Shown: positions 1-9,764, counted from the first letter of the stretch. The stretch is 64,000 nucleotides of DNA from Streptomyces gilvus (GCF_022513565.1 NZ_JAKWBE010000001.1:558001-622000), one strand, 5' to 3'. Numbers and translations: made by a program. The notes: generated by a model from the sequence alone, not told the origin.

Positions 1-66
1 TCCTCGGCGGCGGAGCTGGTGGCGCGGCTGGAACGGCGCGAGGCCGACGGGCTGCCGCTGCTGTGA
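1..66 (+). CDS. 3' end of a gene cut by the window edge
   Basis: Only the last 21 codons and a TGA stop are visible, ending in ELVARLERREADGLPLL. Nearly every codon ends in G or C, as in real genes here, which is why it is kept. The product cannot be named. It converges on the P-loop gene of the opposite strand, whose frame has no stop before the window edge, so the two 3' ends appear to overlap. Confidence 0.45.
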   Translation, partial: SSAAELVARLERREADGLPLL

Positions 67-718
67 GCCGCGCCGGGACCGGCGTGTCGTCCGCCCAGCC
101 TCGGGCCAGGGGGAGTCGGCCCGACCGGTGTGCCGCACGTTGTTCGGTCACCCAGCGCTCCACACGGTCGACGGACCGGGCCAACGGCTGGTCCGTGGTG
201 TCGATCAGACAGGTGCGCCATCGTGGGTCCCCGGCGCTCCACGCGGTCCACCGGTGCCAGGCCATCTCCGGCCAGCTGCCGTCGATGACGACCTCGGGCC
301 GGAAACGGGGGTCGCGGGCGTGTCCGCGGTGCCAGGCGGCCCAGCCGCAGAAGGCGTCGGTGGCTTCCTGGTCCCACCGGCCGCCGTCGCGCGCGGCGAG
401 CCGGTCGCGCCGAGCCGTGTCGGCGACGTCGATCAGACACACGGCGATCCCGTCCAGGGACGGAGCCGAGGGAGCGGCGAGGACCTCGCCCAACGGTGAG
501 TTGCCGGACAGCAGCAGATCCGCTCCGCGGGCCTGGTACTCCAGTGCGCGGCGTACCCACAGCTCCGTCGTGCGATTGCGCCAGTGAGGAGGGATCGGAG
601 GATCCGGAACTCCGACTTCGTCGAACTCGTGCACGACGACCCCGTCGAGTCGGTCGGCGACGGCGAACGCGAGCGTGGTCTTGCCCGCGCCGCTGGATCC
701 GGTCAGCTTGAGCAGCAT
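1..718 (-). CDS. AAA-family P-loop NTPase, 3' end unresolved
   Basis: The frame starts at ATG 716-718 and begins MLLKLTGSSGAGKTT, with a Walker A P-loop GSSGAGKT at residues 7-14, as in small kinase-like ATPases. Further on it reads LLLSGNSPLGEVL and VCLIDVADTARRDRLAARDG, consistent with an adenylate-kinase-like fold and arginine-rich lid. Length to about position 65 would be roughly 218 residues, usual for this family. No in-frame stop occurs before the left edge, although third-position GC drops sharply below position 65. The true end may therefore overlap the plus-strand gene, or the stop has been lost. The substrate is unknown. Confidence 0.7.
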   Translation of the reverse strand, partial: MLLKLTGSSGAGKTTLAFAVADRLDGVVVHEFDEVGVPDPPIPPHWRNRTTELWVRRALEYQARGADLLLSGNSPLGEVLAAPSAPSLDGIAVCLIDVADTARRDRLAARDGGRWDQEATDAFCGWAAWHRGHARDPRFRPEVVIDGSWPEMAWHRWTAWSAGDPRWRTCLIDTTDQPLARSVDRVERWVTEQRAAHRSGRLPLARGWADDTPVPARLTAAAARRPRAVPAAPPAPPPR

Positions 719-774
719 CCGGCCAGCGTCGCAGCCCGTGCCGTCCTTCTCGACCGGATTTTGGCTGGCGCGCT

Positions 775-1380
775 CTAGTAGCCCCGCCACACGTTGTCGA
801 ACGCGGCGTCCTCGATCGCCTTGCGCTGGCGTACGGCCTCCAGTTCCATCACCGCGTCGCCGACGGCGGCCAGGACCGTCGTGACCGTCTCGCCGGCGAG
901 GGCCTCCGCGTCCTCGGCCGGTTCGTCCCGGATGCCGGCCGCGGCCGCCAGCGCGGCGAGGATCGGTTCGCCCGCCGCCCAGCGGTCCTCGGCCTCCCGC
1001 CGGGCCGCGGAGTCGACCAGTTCCGTGCGGGAGGTGCGCAGCGGAATCCGCTGGCCGCGCGGGCGGGTGGTCAGCCCGATCCGTTCGAAGTCCTCGACGT
1101 AGGCGGAGGACAGTCCCCGGCCCCGGCGCCACAGCCAGTCCTCGACCGACTCGTACGGCTCCTGCCGTACGAGTTTGTCGGCGGCGTCGTCCAGCAGCCG
1201 GTCACCGGTGGGCGCCTGGGCGCTCGGCAGGATGCGGTTACCGTCCAGGACGAGCGCCTTGGCCTCGATCAGGTCGAACACCTCGGCTCCCGCGAGCGCG
1301 AGCGACAGGTCGCCCTGCTCGACGGGCCGGTCCGGTGCCGCCTCCAGGGCGACGATCGCGAGGTCCCGTGCGGTGGTCAT
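775..1380 (-). CDS. GPP34 (GOLPH3-like) family phosphoprotein
   Basis: A 201-residue protein opening MTTARDLAIVALEAAPDRPV. It has the alternating leucine/glycine layout of the GPP34 domain (LSLALAGAEVFDLIEAKALVLDGNRI) and the mid-protein stretch LVRQEPYESVEDWLWRRGRG typical of actinomycete members. Relatives of yeast Vps74 and human GOLPH3 bind phosphoinositides. Streptomyces species carry many copies of unknown function. The frame is open upstream to 1536, but ATG 1378-1380 is where the family similarity begins. The downstream neighbour on the same strand is the P-loop NTPase, 57 bases away. Confidence 0.85.
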   Translation of the reverse strand: MTTARDLAIVALEAAPDRPVEQGDLSLALAGAEVFDLIEAKALVLDGNRILPSAQAPTGDRLLDDAADKLVRQEPYESVEDWLWRRGRGLSSAYVEDFERIGLTTRPRGQRIPLRTSRTELVDSAARREAEDRWAAGEPILAALAAAAGIRDEPAEDAEALAGETVTTVLAAVGDAVMELEAVRQRKAIEDAAFDNVWRGY

Positions 1381-1397
1381 GAGCGGCTCCACTAGTT

Positions 1398-1800
1398 GGC
1401 CGAGTGCGGGACGAGAGCGTCCGCGTCCTTGCTCGATTCTCGCCGCCCCGAGGCTGCTGTGTGTCCTTCTACGACCATGTGGTGCGGTAGGCCGATCCGC
1501 AGTATGGCGGCGGCCTCCGGCCGCGGCGAGGACCACGGCGGCCGCGGGCAGCAGGGCCGGCCGGTAGCCGTGGTGCAGCGGCTGGGCGACGGCCGGCGGG
1601 CCGAGGATCCGGCCGACGGACTATCCGGTAGTCAGCAGGGCCACCGAGCGCGGGAAGCGCAGATGAGCCCCGGCGGCCCGGGCCGGACACGCCCAGGAAC
1701 GTGCCGCCGAACAGCACGGCCGGCACCAGCGCCGCCGCCGCACCGCCGACCAGCGGCCTCGCCCGCCACCACGTCTCCCGCCTGGGCGAGGAGGCGTGAA
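1398..1800 (-). pseudogene. Remnant of a YbfB/YjiJ-type MFS transporter
   Basis: Three reading frames on the minus strand join into one transporter C-terminus. The first gives LVPAVLFGGTFLGVS (about 1765-1690), the second AAGAHLRFPRSVALLTTG (about 1690-1624), and after an in-frame TAG at 1621-1623 the same frame resumes as SVGRILGPPAVAQPLHHGYR, ending near ILRIGLPHHMVV. Together they resemble the last transmembrane helices of YbfB/YjiJ major facilitator proteins, from memory of the family. A frameshift near 1677-1690, the stop codon and the lack of an N-terminal half show that the gene is dead. It fills the otherwise empty interval 1381-1945. Confidence 0.65.
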
Positions 1801-1945
1801 GCCAGGCTGCGGCGCGGCTTAAGAAAAGCTCGATGGACCGGGGGTGGTCCGGTGCGGCAGATTGCAGGTGATTCCACCCCCCTCCCCGGACGCGGGCCCG
1901 CTTCGGCGTGCCCGCGTCCGGGTCCCCGAGCACAGGAGCCATGGC

Positions 1946-2974
1946 GTGAAGGCGCTGGTCAAGGAGAAGGCGGAGCCCGGTCTGTGGCTCGCGGACGTCC
2001 CGGAGCCCGCCGTCGGACGCGGTGACGTCCTCATCAAGGTGCTCCGCACCGGCATCTGCGGCACCGACCTGCACATCCGGGCGTGGGACGGCTGGGCGCA
2101 ACACGCGATCCGCACGCCGCTGATCGTCGGTCACGAGTTCGTCGGCGAGGTCGTGGAGATCGGACGCGACGTCGCGGACATCAAGCCCGGCGACCGGGTC
2201 AGCGGCGAGGGCCACCTGGTCTGCGGCAAGTGCCGCAACTGCCTCGCCGGGCGGCGTCATCTGTGCCGCGCCACGGTCGGGCTCGGCGTCGGCCGGGACG
2301 GGGCCTTCGCGGAGTACGTCGCCCTGCCGGCCGCCAACGTGTGGGTCCACCGGGTGCCCGTGGACCTCGATGTCGCGGCGATCTTCGACCCGTTCGGCAA
2401 CGCCGTGCACACCGCGCTGTCCTTCCCGCTGGTCGGCGAGGACGTGCTGATCACCGGCGCCGGACCGATCGGCCTCATGGCCGCCGCCGTCGCCCGGCAC
2501 GCGGGCGCCCGCAACGTCGTCGTCACCGACGTCAGCGAGGAGCGGCTGGAACTGGCCCGCAAGATCGGGGTCAGCCTGGCGCTGGACGTGTCGCGGGCCG
2601 CCATCGCCGACGGACAGCGGGAGCTGGGCCTGCGCGAGGGCTTCGACATCGGTCTGGAGATGTCCGGACGGCCCGAGGCGCTGCGGGACATGATCGCCAA
2701 CATGACGCACGGCGGCCGTATCGCCATGCTCGGCCTGCCCGCCGAGGAGTTCCCCGTCGACTGGGCCCGGATCGTCACCTCGATGATCACCCTCAAGGGC
2801 ATCTACGGCCGGGAGATGTTCGAGACCTGGTACGCGATGTCGGTGCTGCTGGAGGGCGGCCTCGACCTCGCTCCCGTGATCACCGGCCGGTACGGCCACC
2901 GCGACTTCGAGGCGGCCTTCGCCGACGCGGCGAGCGGCCGCGGTGGCAAGGTCATCCTCGACTGGACCGCGTAA
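1946..2974 (+). CDS. tdh: L-threonine 3-dehydrogenase
   Basis: A zinc medium-chain dehydrogenase of 342 residues (E. coli Tdh has 341) that oxidises L-threonine with NAD+ to 2-amino-3-ketobutyrate. It has the catalytic-zinc pattern [12 protein letters not shown] and [12 protein letters not shown], a structural-zinc cysteine cluster in [19 protein letters not shown], and a Rossmann loop [13 protein letters not shown]. The end of the protein ([18 protein letters not shown]) is diagnostic of Tdh. The start is GTG 1946-1948, since AGGAG lies just upstream at 1934-1938 and the upstream part of the open frame is not conserved. kbl follows 28 bases later, so the pair forms a threonine-to-glycine operon. 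Confidence 0.95.
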   Translation: MKALVKEKAEPGLWLADVPEPAVGRGDVLIKVLRTGICGTDLHIRAWDGWAQHAIRTPLIVGHEFVGEVVEIGRDVADIKPGDRVSGEGHLVCGKCRNCLAGRRHLCRATVGLGVGRDGAFAEYVALPAANVWVHRVPVDLDVAAIFDPFGNAVHTALSFPLVGEDVLITGAGPIGLMAAAVARHAGARNVVVTDVSEERLELARKIGVSLALDVSRAAIADGQRELGLREGFDIGLEMSGRPEALRDMIANMTHGGRIAMLGLPAEEFPVDWARIVTSMITLKGIYGREMFETWYAMSVLLEGGLDLAPVITGRYGHRDFEAAFADAASGRGGKVILDWTA

Positions 2975-3002
2975 CCCCCTCACCGCTTCAGGAGCTTCCG
3001 TC

Positions 3003-4196
<1,194 letters not shown>

Positions 4197-4237
4197 CCCG
4201 GCCCGACCGTCCGGGACATATTGCGATAATCGATCCC

Positions 4238-5194
4238 ATGATCGAGGCGCGGCGACTCCACATCCTCCGTGCGGTGGCCGACCACCGCACGGTGACGGCG
4301 GCTGCCGCCGCGCTGTATCTGACCCCCTCCGCGGTCTCCCAGCAGCTCACCGCCCTGGAGCAGGAGACCGGCCACCGGCTGGTCGAGCGCGGCGCCAAGG
4401 GCGTGCGGCTGACCCCGGCCGGCGAGATCCTGCTCAGCCACACCAACGCCGTCCTCGCCCAGCTGGAGCGGGCGGAGGCCGAGCTCGCCGCGTACGGATC
4501 GGGCGCCGCCGGCACGGTCACCGTCGCCTCCTTCGCGACCGGCATCGCCCAGGTCGTGGCCCCGGCGGTGGCCCGCCTCGCCGTCACCGCGCCCGGCATC
4601 CGCCTGCGCGTCCAGGACGCCGAGGGGGACGCCAGCCTGCCGATGGTGCTGGACCGGCAGGTGGACGTCGCCGTCGCCGTCGAGTACCGCGGGGCTCCGC
4701 CGGCCGACGACCCGCGCCTCGCGCACGTCCCGCTGTACGCCGAGCCCTTCGACGCGGTGGTGCCGGTCAGCCACCGGCTGGCCGACGCCGCCGTGATCCC
4801 GCTGGCCGACCTGGCCAAGGACCCCTGGATCGGCCCCTACCCCGGCAACCCCTGCCACGACGTGGTCGTCCTGGCCTGCGAGACGGCCGGCTTCCAGCCC
4901 CGCCTGGAGCACTCCTCGGACGACTTCCGCGCCGTCGTCGCCCTCGCCGCGGCCGACGCCGGGGTGGCGCTCGTACCGAGGTCGGCGTTGCAGGGCATGG
5001 ACCTGGCCGGAGTGGTCGTCCGTCCCGTCGACGGGGTCGCGCCGACCCGGCGGGTCTTCGCGGCGGTGCGCCGGGGCGCCGAGGAGCATCCGCTGATCCG
5101 GCCGGTGCTGGAGGCGCTGGGGGAGGCGGCGGGGCCGGACGCACCCGGGGAGACCGCGAGGCCGGACGCCCCGCGAGGGACGGCGGAGCTGTGA
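4238..5194 (+). CDS. LysR-family transcriptional regulator
   Basis: A 318-residue LysR protein with a winged helix-turn-helix at residues 1-60 (MIEARRLHILRAVADHRTV, then LTPSAVSQQLTALEQETG) and a periplasmic-binding-like effector domain after about residue 90. It follows kbl by 41 bases on the same strand and may control threonine breakdown, but the effector is unknown. GATAAT at 4225-4230 lies seven bases before the ATG at 4238, and no Shine-Dalgarno sequence is visible. The mRNA is therefore probably leaderless. The last 25 residues are a low-complexity Gly/Ala/Asp-rich tail. Confidence 0.9.
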   Translation: MIEARRLHILRAVADHRTVTAAAAALYLTPSAVSQQLTALEQETGHRLVERGAKGVRLTPAGEILLSHTNAVLAQLERAEAELAAYGSGAAGTVTVASFATGIAQVVAPAVARLAVTAPGIRLRVQDAEGDASLPMVLDRQVDVAVAVEYRGAPPADDPRLAHVPLYAEPFDAVVPVSHRLADAAVIPLADLAKDPWIGPYPGNPCHDVVVLACETAGFQPRLEHSSDDFRAVVALAAADAGVALVPRSALQGMDLAGVVVRPVDGVAPTRRVFAAVRRGAEEHPLIRPVLEALGEAAGPDAPGETARPDAPRGTAEL

Positions 5195-5213
5195 GACTTC
5201 CGTAACCCATGTG

Positions 5214-5246
5214 TCTCATATCCGGGATAGCGTCCCGGATATGAGA
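5214..5246. promoter_or_regulatory. Perfect 14-bp inverted repeat over the start codon of the XRE gene
   Basis: TCTCATATCCGGGA (5214-5227) and TCCCGGATATGAGA (5233-5246) are exact reverse complements separated by five bases. The right arm contains the ATG at 5241-5243 of the XRE-cupin gene. Inside the spacer, TAGCGT (5228-5233) fits a TANNNT -10 box seven bases before that ATG, which suits a leaderless promoter. Bound regulator would cover -10, start point and start codon at once, so autorepression is the natural reading. Confidence 0.75.
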
Positions 5247-5822
5247 AGCATCGAGGAGATCGCCCCGGACCCGGTGGACGCCCGGCTCGCCGCGCGCCTC
5301 GCCGAGCTGCGGGCCGAACGGGGCTGGTCGCTGGGGGAGCTGGCGGAGCGGAGCGGGATCAGCAGGTCGACGCTGTCGCGGGCCGAGCGGGCGGAGATCA
5401 GCCCGACCGCCGCGCTCCTGAACCGCCTGTGTCATGTCTACGGCCGGACCATGTCCCGGCTGCTCAGCGAGGTCGAGGCGGAGCCCGCGCTGCTGGTGCC
5501 GGCCACCGAGCAGCCGGTGTGGGAGGACCGCGCCTCCGGTTTCGTACGGCGCTCGGTGTCGCCGCCGCACGCCGGGCTGCGCGGCGAGCTCGTCGAGGGA
5601 CGGCTGGCGACGGGCGCCGACATCGCGTACGACCGGCCGCCGGTGCCCGGTCTCGAACAGCACATCTGGGTTTTCGAGGGGGAGCTGGACGTGACGGCAC
5701 AGGACGTGGAGCACCGGCTCGGCACCGGGGACTGTCTGCGGCTGCGGGTGTGGGGTCCGACGCGGTTCCGGTGCGCCGGTGCCGAGGAGGTCCGGTACGT
5801 GCTCGCGGTGGTGCTGCCGTGA
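5241..5822 (+). CDS. XRE-family regulator with C-terminal cupin domain
   Basis: A 193-residue two-domain regulator. A helix-turn-helix lies at about residues 13-68 (LAELRAERGWSLGELAERSG then ISRSTLSRAERAEISPTAALL). A cupin sensor domain lies at about residues 110-190, with HIWVFEGELDVTAQDVEHRL and GDCLRLRVWGPTRF. Such proteins usually bind a small metabolite in the cupin. An in-frame GTG at 5211 is possible, but the ATG at 5241 starts where family similarity begins and is embedded in the inverted repeat. The next gene overlaps the stop codon, so the GNAT enzyme is probably its target and partner. Confidence 0.88.
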   Translation: MRSIEEIAPDPVDARLAARLAELRAERGWSLGELAERSGISRSTLSRAERAEISPTAALLNRLCHVYGRTMSRLLSEVEAEPALLVPATEQPVWEDRASGFVRRSVSPPHAGLRGELVEGRLATGADIAYDRPPVPGLEQHIWVFEGELDVTAQDVEHRLGTGDCLRLRVWGPTRFRCAGAEEVRYVLAVVLP

Positions 5823-6355
5823 GGGTGGAGCGACTGGACGTGAGCGAACTGCACGCGCGCGTGGAGGAGTTGGCCGACCTGCTGGTCGACACCGTCGACG
5901 GCGGAGCCTCCATCGGCTTCCTCGCGCCGCTGGACCGCGCACAGGCCCTCGTCTGGTGGAAGGAGCGCGTGGCCGGCGTGGCGGCCGGGCGGCTCGCGGT
6001 GTGGGCGGCGCGTGACGGCGGGCGCACGCTCGGCACCGTCAGCCTGGCCTTCCCGGAGAAGCCCAACAGTCGGCACCGCGCCGAACTGGTCAAGCTGATG
6101 GTGCGCCGGGACGCCCGCGGACGAGGCATCGGCCGCACGCTCCTGGCCACCGCCGAGTCCGCGGCGGCCGCGGCGGGCGTCACCCTGCTGCACCTCGACA
6201 CCGAGACCGACAGCCTCGCCGAACGGCTCTACGACACGGCCGGGTGGACCCGCGTCGGCGCGATACCGGACTACGCGGCCCGTCCCGACGGTGTCCTGCG
6301 GCCGACGTCGATCTACTACAAGCGGCTCGCCGGCGCCCGGGAAACCGACGGCTGA
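5819..6355 (+). CDS. GNAT-family N-acetyltransferase
   Basis: A 178-residue acetyltransferase starting at GTG 5819-5821, which overlaps the stop of the XRE-cupin gene (GTGA). The acetyl-CoA binding motif A is clear: LVKLMVRRDARGRGIGRTLL, where RGRGIG fits the Q/RxxGxG/A loop, followed by LHLDTETDSLAERLYDTAGW for motif B. The substrate is not evident. Translational coupling to the regulator suggests that one small molecule is both sensed and acetylated. Confidence 0.9.
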   Translation: MRVERLDVSELHARVEELADLLVDTVDGGASIGFLAPLDRAQALVWWKERVAGVAAGRLAVWAARDGGRTLGTVSLAFPEKPNSRHRAELVKLMVRRDARGRGIGRTLLATAESAAAAAGVTLLHLDTETDSLAERLYDTAGWTRVGAIPDYAARPDGVLRPTSIYYKRLAGARETDG

Positions 6356-6401
6356 CGTCCTCACCAGGTGGTTGTCAGTGGCAGCCGCTACCGTGCGGGG
6401 C

Positions 6402-6761
6402 ATGCAGGATGCCGAAGACGTACGCCGTATCGCCCTTGCCCTGCCGGACACGGCGGAGAAGGTCGCCTGGAGCATGCCCACCTTCCGGGTCGCGGGGAAG
6501 ATGTTCGCCACGCTGCCCGAGGACGAGACGTCCATCGCCGTGCGCTGCCCCAGGGAGGAGCGCGACGAGCTGGTGCTGGCGGAGCCGGAGAAGTTCTGGA
6601 TCGCCGGCCACGAGGCGCAGTTCGCCTGGGTGCGGGTCCGCCTCGCCGCGCTGGAGGGCGAGGGGGAGCTGCGGGACATCCTCGCCGACTCCTGGCGCCA
6701 GGCGGCTCCCACCCGGCTGCTGGAGGCCTACCCCGAGCTGGGGCTGCCGGCCGACGGCTGA
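6402..6761 (+). CDS. MmcQ/YjbR family protein
   Basis: A 119-residue protein of the MmcQ/YjbR (CyaY-like fold) family, opening MQDAEDVRRIALALPDTAEK and containing TFRVAGKMFATLPEDE and WVRVRLAAL, characteristic of these small proteins. Members are often called DNA-binding, on limited evidence. It stands alone between the GNAT gene and tRNA-Pro. The start is ATG 6402 because the conserved block starts there. Confidence 0.85.
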   Translation: MQDAEDVRRIALALPDTAEKVAWSMPTFRVAGKMFATLPEDETSIAVRCPREERDELVLAEPEKFWIAGHEAQFAWVRVRLAALEGEGELRDILADSWRQAAPTRLLEAYPELGLPADG

Positions 6762-6870
6762 GACACCGGGGCCGTCCGCCCCGCGGGAAAGCCGGGCGCG
6801 ATCACGGACCGGAGTGCGGTATGGTTTCCTAGCACGTCGGCCCGGGGGAAACCCCAGGTCAGACGGGCAG

Positions 6871-6947
<77 letters not shown>

Positions 6948-7000
6948 GCTTCATCGCAGGTCGCAGGCCGTTCTTCCGATCACGGGAGGGCGGCCTTTCG

Positions 7001-7618
7001 CGTCCGCTTCGGACACCCTGGAGGAGATCACCGAGCGGGCCCGGGGCACGTACGAGAAGGAGCTGGCGAAGAGGTACCGCTACCACAGGGTGCTGGGCAC
7101 CGTCGGGCTGTGGAGCGGGCTGCCCCTGTCGGACACCCGGCCGGTCGACCTCGCCACCGACTACGGGCCGCTGGCGGCCACCAAGTCCGCCGCCGAGAAG
7201 CTGACCTACAACCGGGCACTGCGCACCACCGTCACCACCTGGCAGGGGCCGCTGGCGGTGTACGTGGCCCACCTGGGATCCGTGCGCGTGAACCCCCGGG
7301 TCGGCTTCTGGACCGGCTCGCGGGACAGAGGCGCGCAGGCGCTCGCCAAGGCCGTCGCCGCCGAACACGTCAAGCGGGTGGTGCTGCTCGGCGACCTCAA
7401 CGGCACCATGGACGACCGCGCCCTCGCCGGCGTCAGCGAGCAGCTGCGCTCGGCGCAGGACGAGCCCGGAGCCGGCTTCGGCTTCAGCTGGCCGGCGAGG
7501 TTCCCGGTGGAGCGGATCGACCAGATCCTGGTCAGGGGAGTGAGGCCGGACAGCGCCTGGGTGCTCCCCGCCACCGGCAGCGACCAACCTGCCGGTGGCG
7601 GCCCGGGTGAGCTGGTGA
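7001..7618 (+). pseudogene. Truncated, frameshifted endonuclease/exonuclease/phosphatase family gene
   Basis: The frame reads TLEEITERARGTYEKELAKR from about 7017, then VVLLGDLNGTMDD (catalytic GDLN) and VERIDQILVRG. These are the C-terminal half of an exonuclease III/DNase I-like phosphoesterase. No start codon or N-terminal half is present; homology begins about 55-70 bases after the tRNA. Near the end, GACCAACCTG has one extra A: removing it restores SDHLPVAARVSW and a stop at 7616-7618, the expected catalytic SDH terminus. Both lesions show a dead gene. The position next to a tRNA suggests truncation by insertion or excision of a mobile element. Confidence 0.75.
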
Positions 7619-7642
7619 CGGGCGGCTCAGGGGGCTTCGTGG

Positions 7643-8644
7643 TCACCCGCCGCCGTCGAGGTCGGTGCGCTGTCGCAGCACGCGCAGCTCATGGCCGTCC
7701 AGCCGCATCTCGTACAGCTTGCCGCGGGCGTTGTCGAAGGGGCGGTGCAGGATCATCATCAGCTCGCCCTCGAAGGTGCGGAAGAGCATGCCGTGCCCGC
7801 TGTCGTCCCGGACCAGGGGCCGCTGCTGTTCCCAAGGGCCGGTCAGCTCACCGGACTCGGAGACGGCGTAGGTCTGGACGTAACCGCCGCTGATGTTTCC
7901 GTCCGGGCCGACCGTGTTCTTCTCGTACGTCGACCACAGCATGAGCAGCGAGCCGTCGGGGGTGCGGTATAGCTGGGGGCCGTCGGTGATGTACGGCGGG
8001 AGCTGGGCCGGCACGCCCGCCGGTATCTGCTCGCCGAGCCAGGACGCGTCCGACGCCTTGAACAGGAACACCGGGTCCCCGACCGTCCGGGACAGATCGG
8101 GGGCCAGCCGGACCGCCTCCATGGTGCCGTCGACCGTCTGCAGCCACTCGTGCGCGTACACCATCCACGGCTGTCCGGACGGATCGACGTACAGCGTGCC
8201 GTCGAGGGTCATGAGGTGCGCGGGCGGGGTGGGGCCGGCCGGGTCGACGACGGTGAAGGGACCGAGGAGCGAGTCCGAGACGGCGGTGACCGTGCCACGC
8301 AGGTGGTTGGCCAACTGGAAGGGCGTGCCCCAGCGGTTGGGCGGAGGGACGGGAAGGGGGCTGTTCTCGTCGTGCAGGGTGGTGAACAGGTAGTAGCGGC
8401 CGTCCCATGGATGGACCTCCGGGGCCCAGCCGCCGTCGCTCGCCCAGATCCCCGTCTGCTCACCGGCGAGGAAGACCACGACGGGCCGCTGCCACTCACG
8501 CAGGTCGCGGCTGCGGTACACCATCGTGCCGACGCCCTCAACCCCCGACACCGACGGGTCGTTGGACGTGTAGAGGTGGTACGTGCGGGACGTGTCGTCG
8601 GCGACGACGAACGGATCGTGCAGCGGCATGTCGGGAAGCAGCAT
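7643..8644 (-). CDS. GH43-like beta-propeller glycoside hydrolase
   Basis: A 333-residue protein of glycoside hydrolase family 43 type, which are five-bladed propellers cleaving arabinose- or xylose-containing glycans. The opening MLLPDMPLHDPFVVADD supplies the base aspartate in HDPFV, and WAPEVHPWDGRYYLF carries the APEV motif. There is no signal peptide, so an intracellular oligosaccharide substrate is likely. The start ATG 8642-8644 overlaps the DUF1905 stop as TGATG, so the genes are translationally coupled. A GTG immediately upstream (8645-8647) is an alternative. Confidence 0.85.
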   Translation of the reverse strand: MLLPDMPLHDPFVVADDTSRTYHLYTSNDPSVSGVEGVGTMVYRSRDLREWQRPVVVFLAGEQTGIWASDGGWAPEVHPWDGRYYLFTTLHDENSPLPVPPPNRWGTPFQLANHLRGTVTAVSDSLLGPFTVVDPAGPTPPAHLMTLDGTLYVDPSGQPWMVYAHEWLQTVDGTMEAVRLAPDLSRTVGDPVFLFKASDASWLGEQIPAGVPAQLPPYITDGPQLYRTPDGSLLMLWSTYEKNTVGPDGNISGGYVQTYAVSESGELTGPWEQQRPLVRDDSGHGMLFRTFEGELMMILHRPFDNARGKLYEMRLDGHELRVLRQRTDLDGGG

Positions 8645-8931
8645 CACAGCCGCACCGTCATCCGTATCGCCACGTCGTCTCCCGCGGACAGCCCGCTCGG
8701 CACGCGCACGGCGTTCTTCAGCGGCAGCAGATAGCCGCCGTCCTTGGGGAACAGCGAGGTGGCGAAGGCCCTCTCGCCGATGCGTGCCTCGACCGGGATC
8801 ACGCCCCAGCCGTAGGAGGCCAGCGCGGCCACCTCGCGGATGTCGGCGGACTCCTGGTCCGGCACGGGCACGAAGTAGTAGGGCGCCGGACCGCGCCACT
8901 CGATCACCCGGCCCGTGAAGGCGAGTTCCAC
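8644..8931 (-). CDS. DUF1905 domain protein
   Basis: A 95-residue beta-rich protein matching DUF1905, with FTGRVIEWRGPAPYYFVPVP at the N-terminus and LFPKDGGYLLPLKNAVR in the second half. The function of the family is unknown. It sits between the DinB-like gene (four bases upstream) and the GH43-like gene (one-base overlap), in one minus-strand operon. Confidence 0.85.
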   Translation of the reverse strand: MELAFTGRVIEWRGPAPYYFVPVPDQESADIREVAALASYGWGVIPVEARIGERAFATSLFPKDGGYLLPLKNAVRVPSGLSAGDDVAIRMTVRL

Positions 8932-8935
8932 GCGC

Positions 8936-9712
8936 TCAGCTCCGCTTCTCGAGGACCGTCAGGTCGCGTTCGGCGTACATCCGGTGACACCACTCCTCGT
9001 TGAGGACGACGAGCAGACACTCCCGTACGGGGAAGGCCGCGCCCTCGTCCGGCCAGCCGGGGCCCACCAGGGGCTCGGTGCGCTCGTCCAGTCGCCGGTC
9101 GGTCAGGCCGTCCACCACGCGACGTACCGTCGCCATCGCCGCCAGCCGGAGGGCGAGCGCCTCGTCGAGGGGCGGGCGGGCCGTGCGGTCGTGGGGGACG
9201 CCCGGGCGGGGGACCATCTCGTCCCAGGGCAGCGACAGGGGGTGCCAGGGGCTCGGGACGCCCAGCACGCAGCGCTCCACCCAGGACTGGCTCGCGAAGG
9301 CGAGGTGGCGCAGGGTCTGGACGAAGGACCACTCGCCGTCGACCGATGCGTGCAGCAGTTTTGGAGGCAGCCGGCGGGCCCTCGTGACGGCCGCCTCCCA
9401 CAGCCGCTCGTCGAGGTCCCAGGCCTCGCGGAACCCGTCGGCGGTGGTGGGCCGGAACTTCGGCCGGTCGGGGTGGCGGCGGTCCAACTCCCCCTCCACC
9501 AGCGGCGCCACGTCCACGCCGTTGACGACGAGGTTCCCGATCTCGCCGTCGATGGTGGTGTCCACCAGCTCCACACCGCGCATCACGACGTGGTTCAGCC
9601 CGCAGCCGCGGAACCTCGCCCCGTTCAGCCCCACCGCCGTGAAGCGTGCCCCGTCCATGGCGGCGCGCTCGAACCGGGCACCGCGCAGGTCGCTGAAGTC
9701 GCTGTCGCCCAT
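8936..9712 (-). CDS. DinB-like protein with N-terminal pentapeptide-type repeats
   Basis: A 258-residue fusion. Residues 1-60 contain pentapeptide-type repeats of the A(D/N)Lxx kind (GARFERAAMDGARFTAVGLN). Residues about 85-255 form a four-helix DinB/YfiT-like domain, with WSFVQTLRHLAFASQSW and a C-terminal NEEWCHRMYAERDL whose histidines resemble the metal site of thiol-dependent S-transferases. It is the first gene of the operon with DUF1905 and the GH43-like gene. The substrate is unknown. Confidence 0.8.
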   Translation of the reverse strand: MGDSDFSDLRGARFERAAMDGARFTAVGLNGARFRGCGLNHVVMRGVELVDTTIDGEIGNLVVNGVDVAPLVEGELDRRHPDRPKFRPTTADGFREAWDLDERLWEAAVTRARRLPPKLLHASVDGEWSFVQTLRHLAFASQSWVERCVLGVPSPWHPLSLPWDEMVPRPGVPHDRTARPPLDEALALRLAAMATVRRVVDGLTDRRLDERTEPLVGPGWPDEGAAFPVRECLLVVLNEEWCHRMYAERDLTVLEKRS

Positions 9713-9727
9713 GGGGGCCAGACTATG

Positions 9728-9758
9728 CCGAGGTCCCCGTCGGGGACGGGGACCTCGG
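9728..9758 (-). terminator. 14-bp perfect hairpin after the flotillin gene
   Basis: CCGAGGTCCCCGTC (9728-9741) and GACGGGGACCTCGG (9745-9758) pair perfectly around a three-base GGG loop. It begins seven bases beyond the flotillin stop and ends before the DinB-like start, so it most likely terminates the flotillin operon. There is no U tract, as often in Streptomyces. Confidence 0.75.
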
Positions 9759-9764
9759 AGGGAA

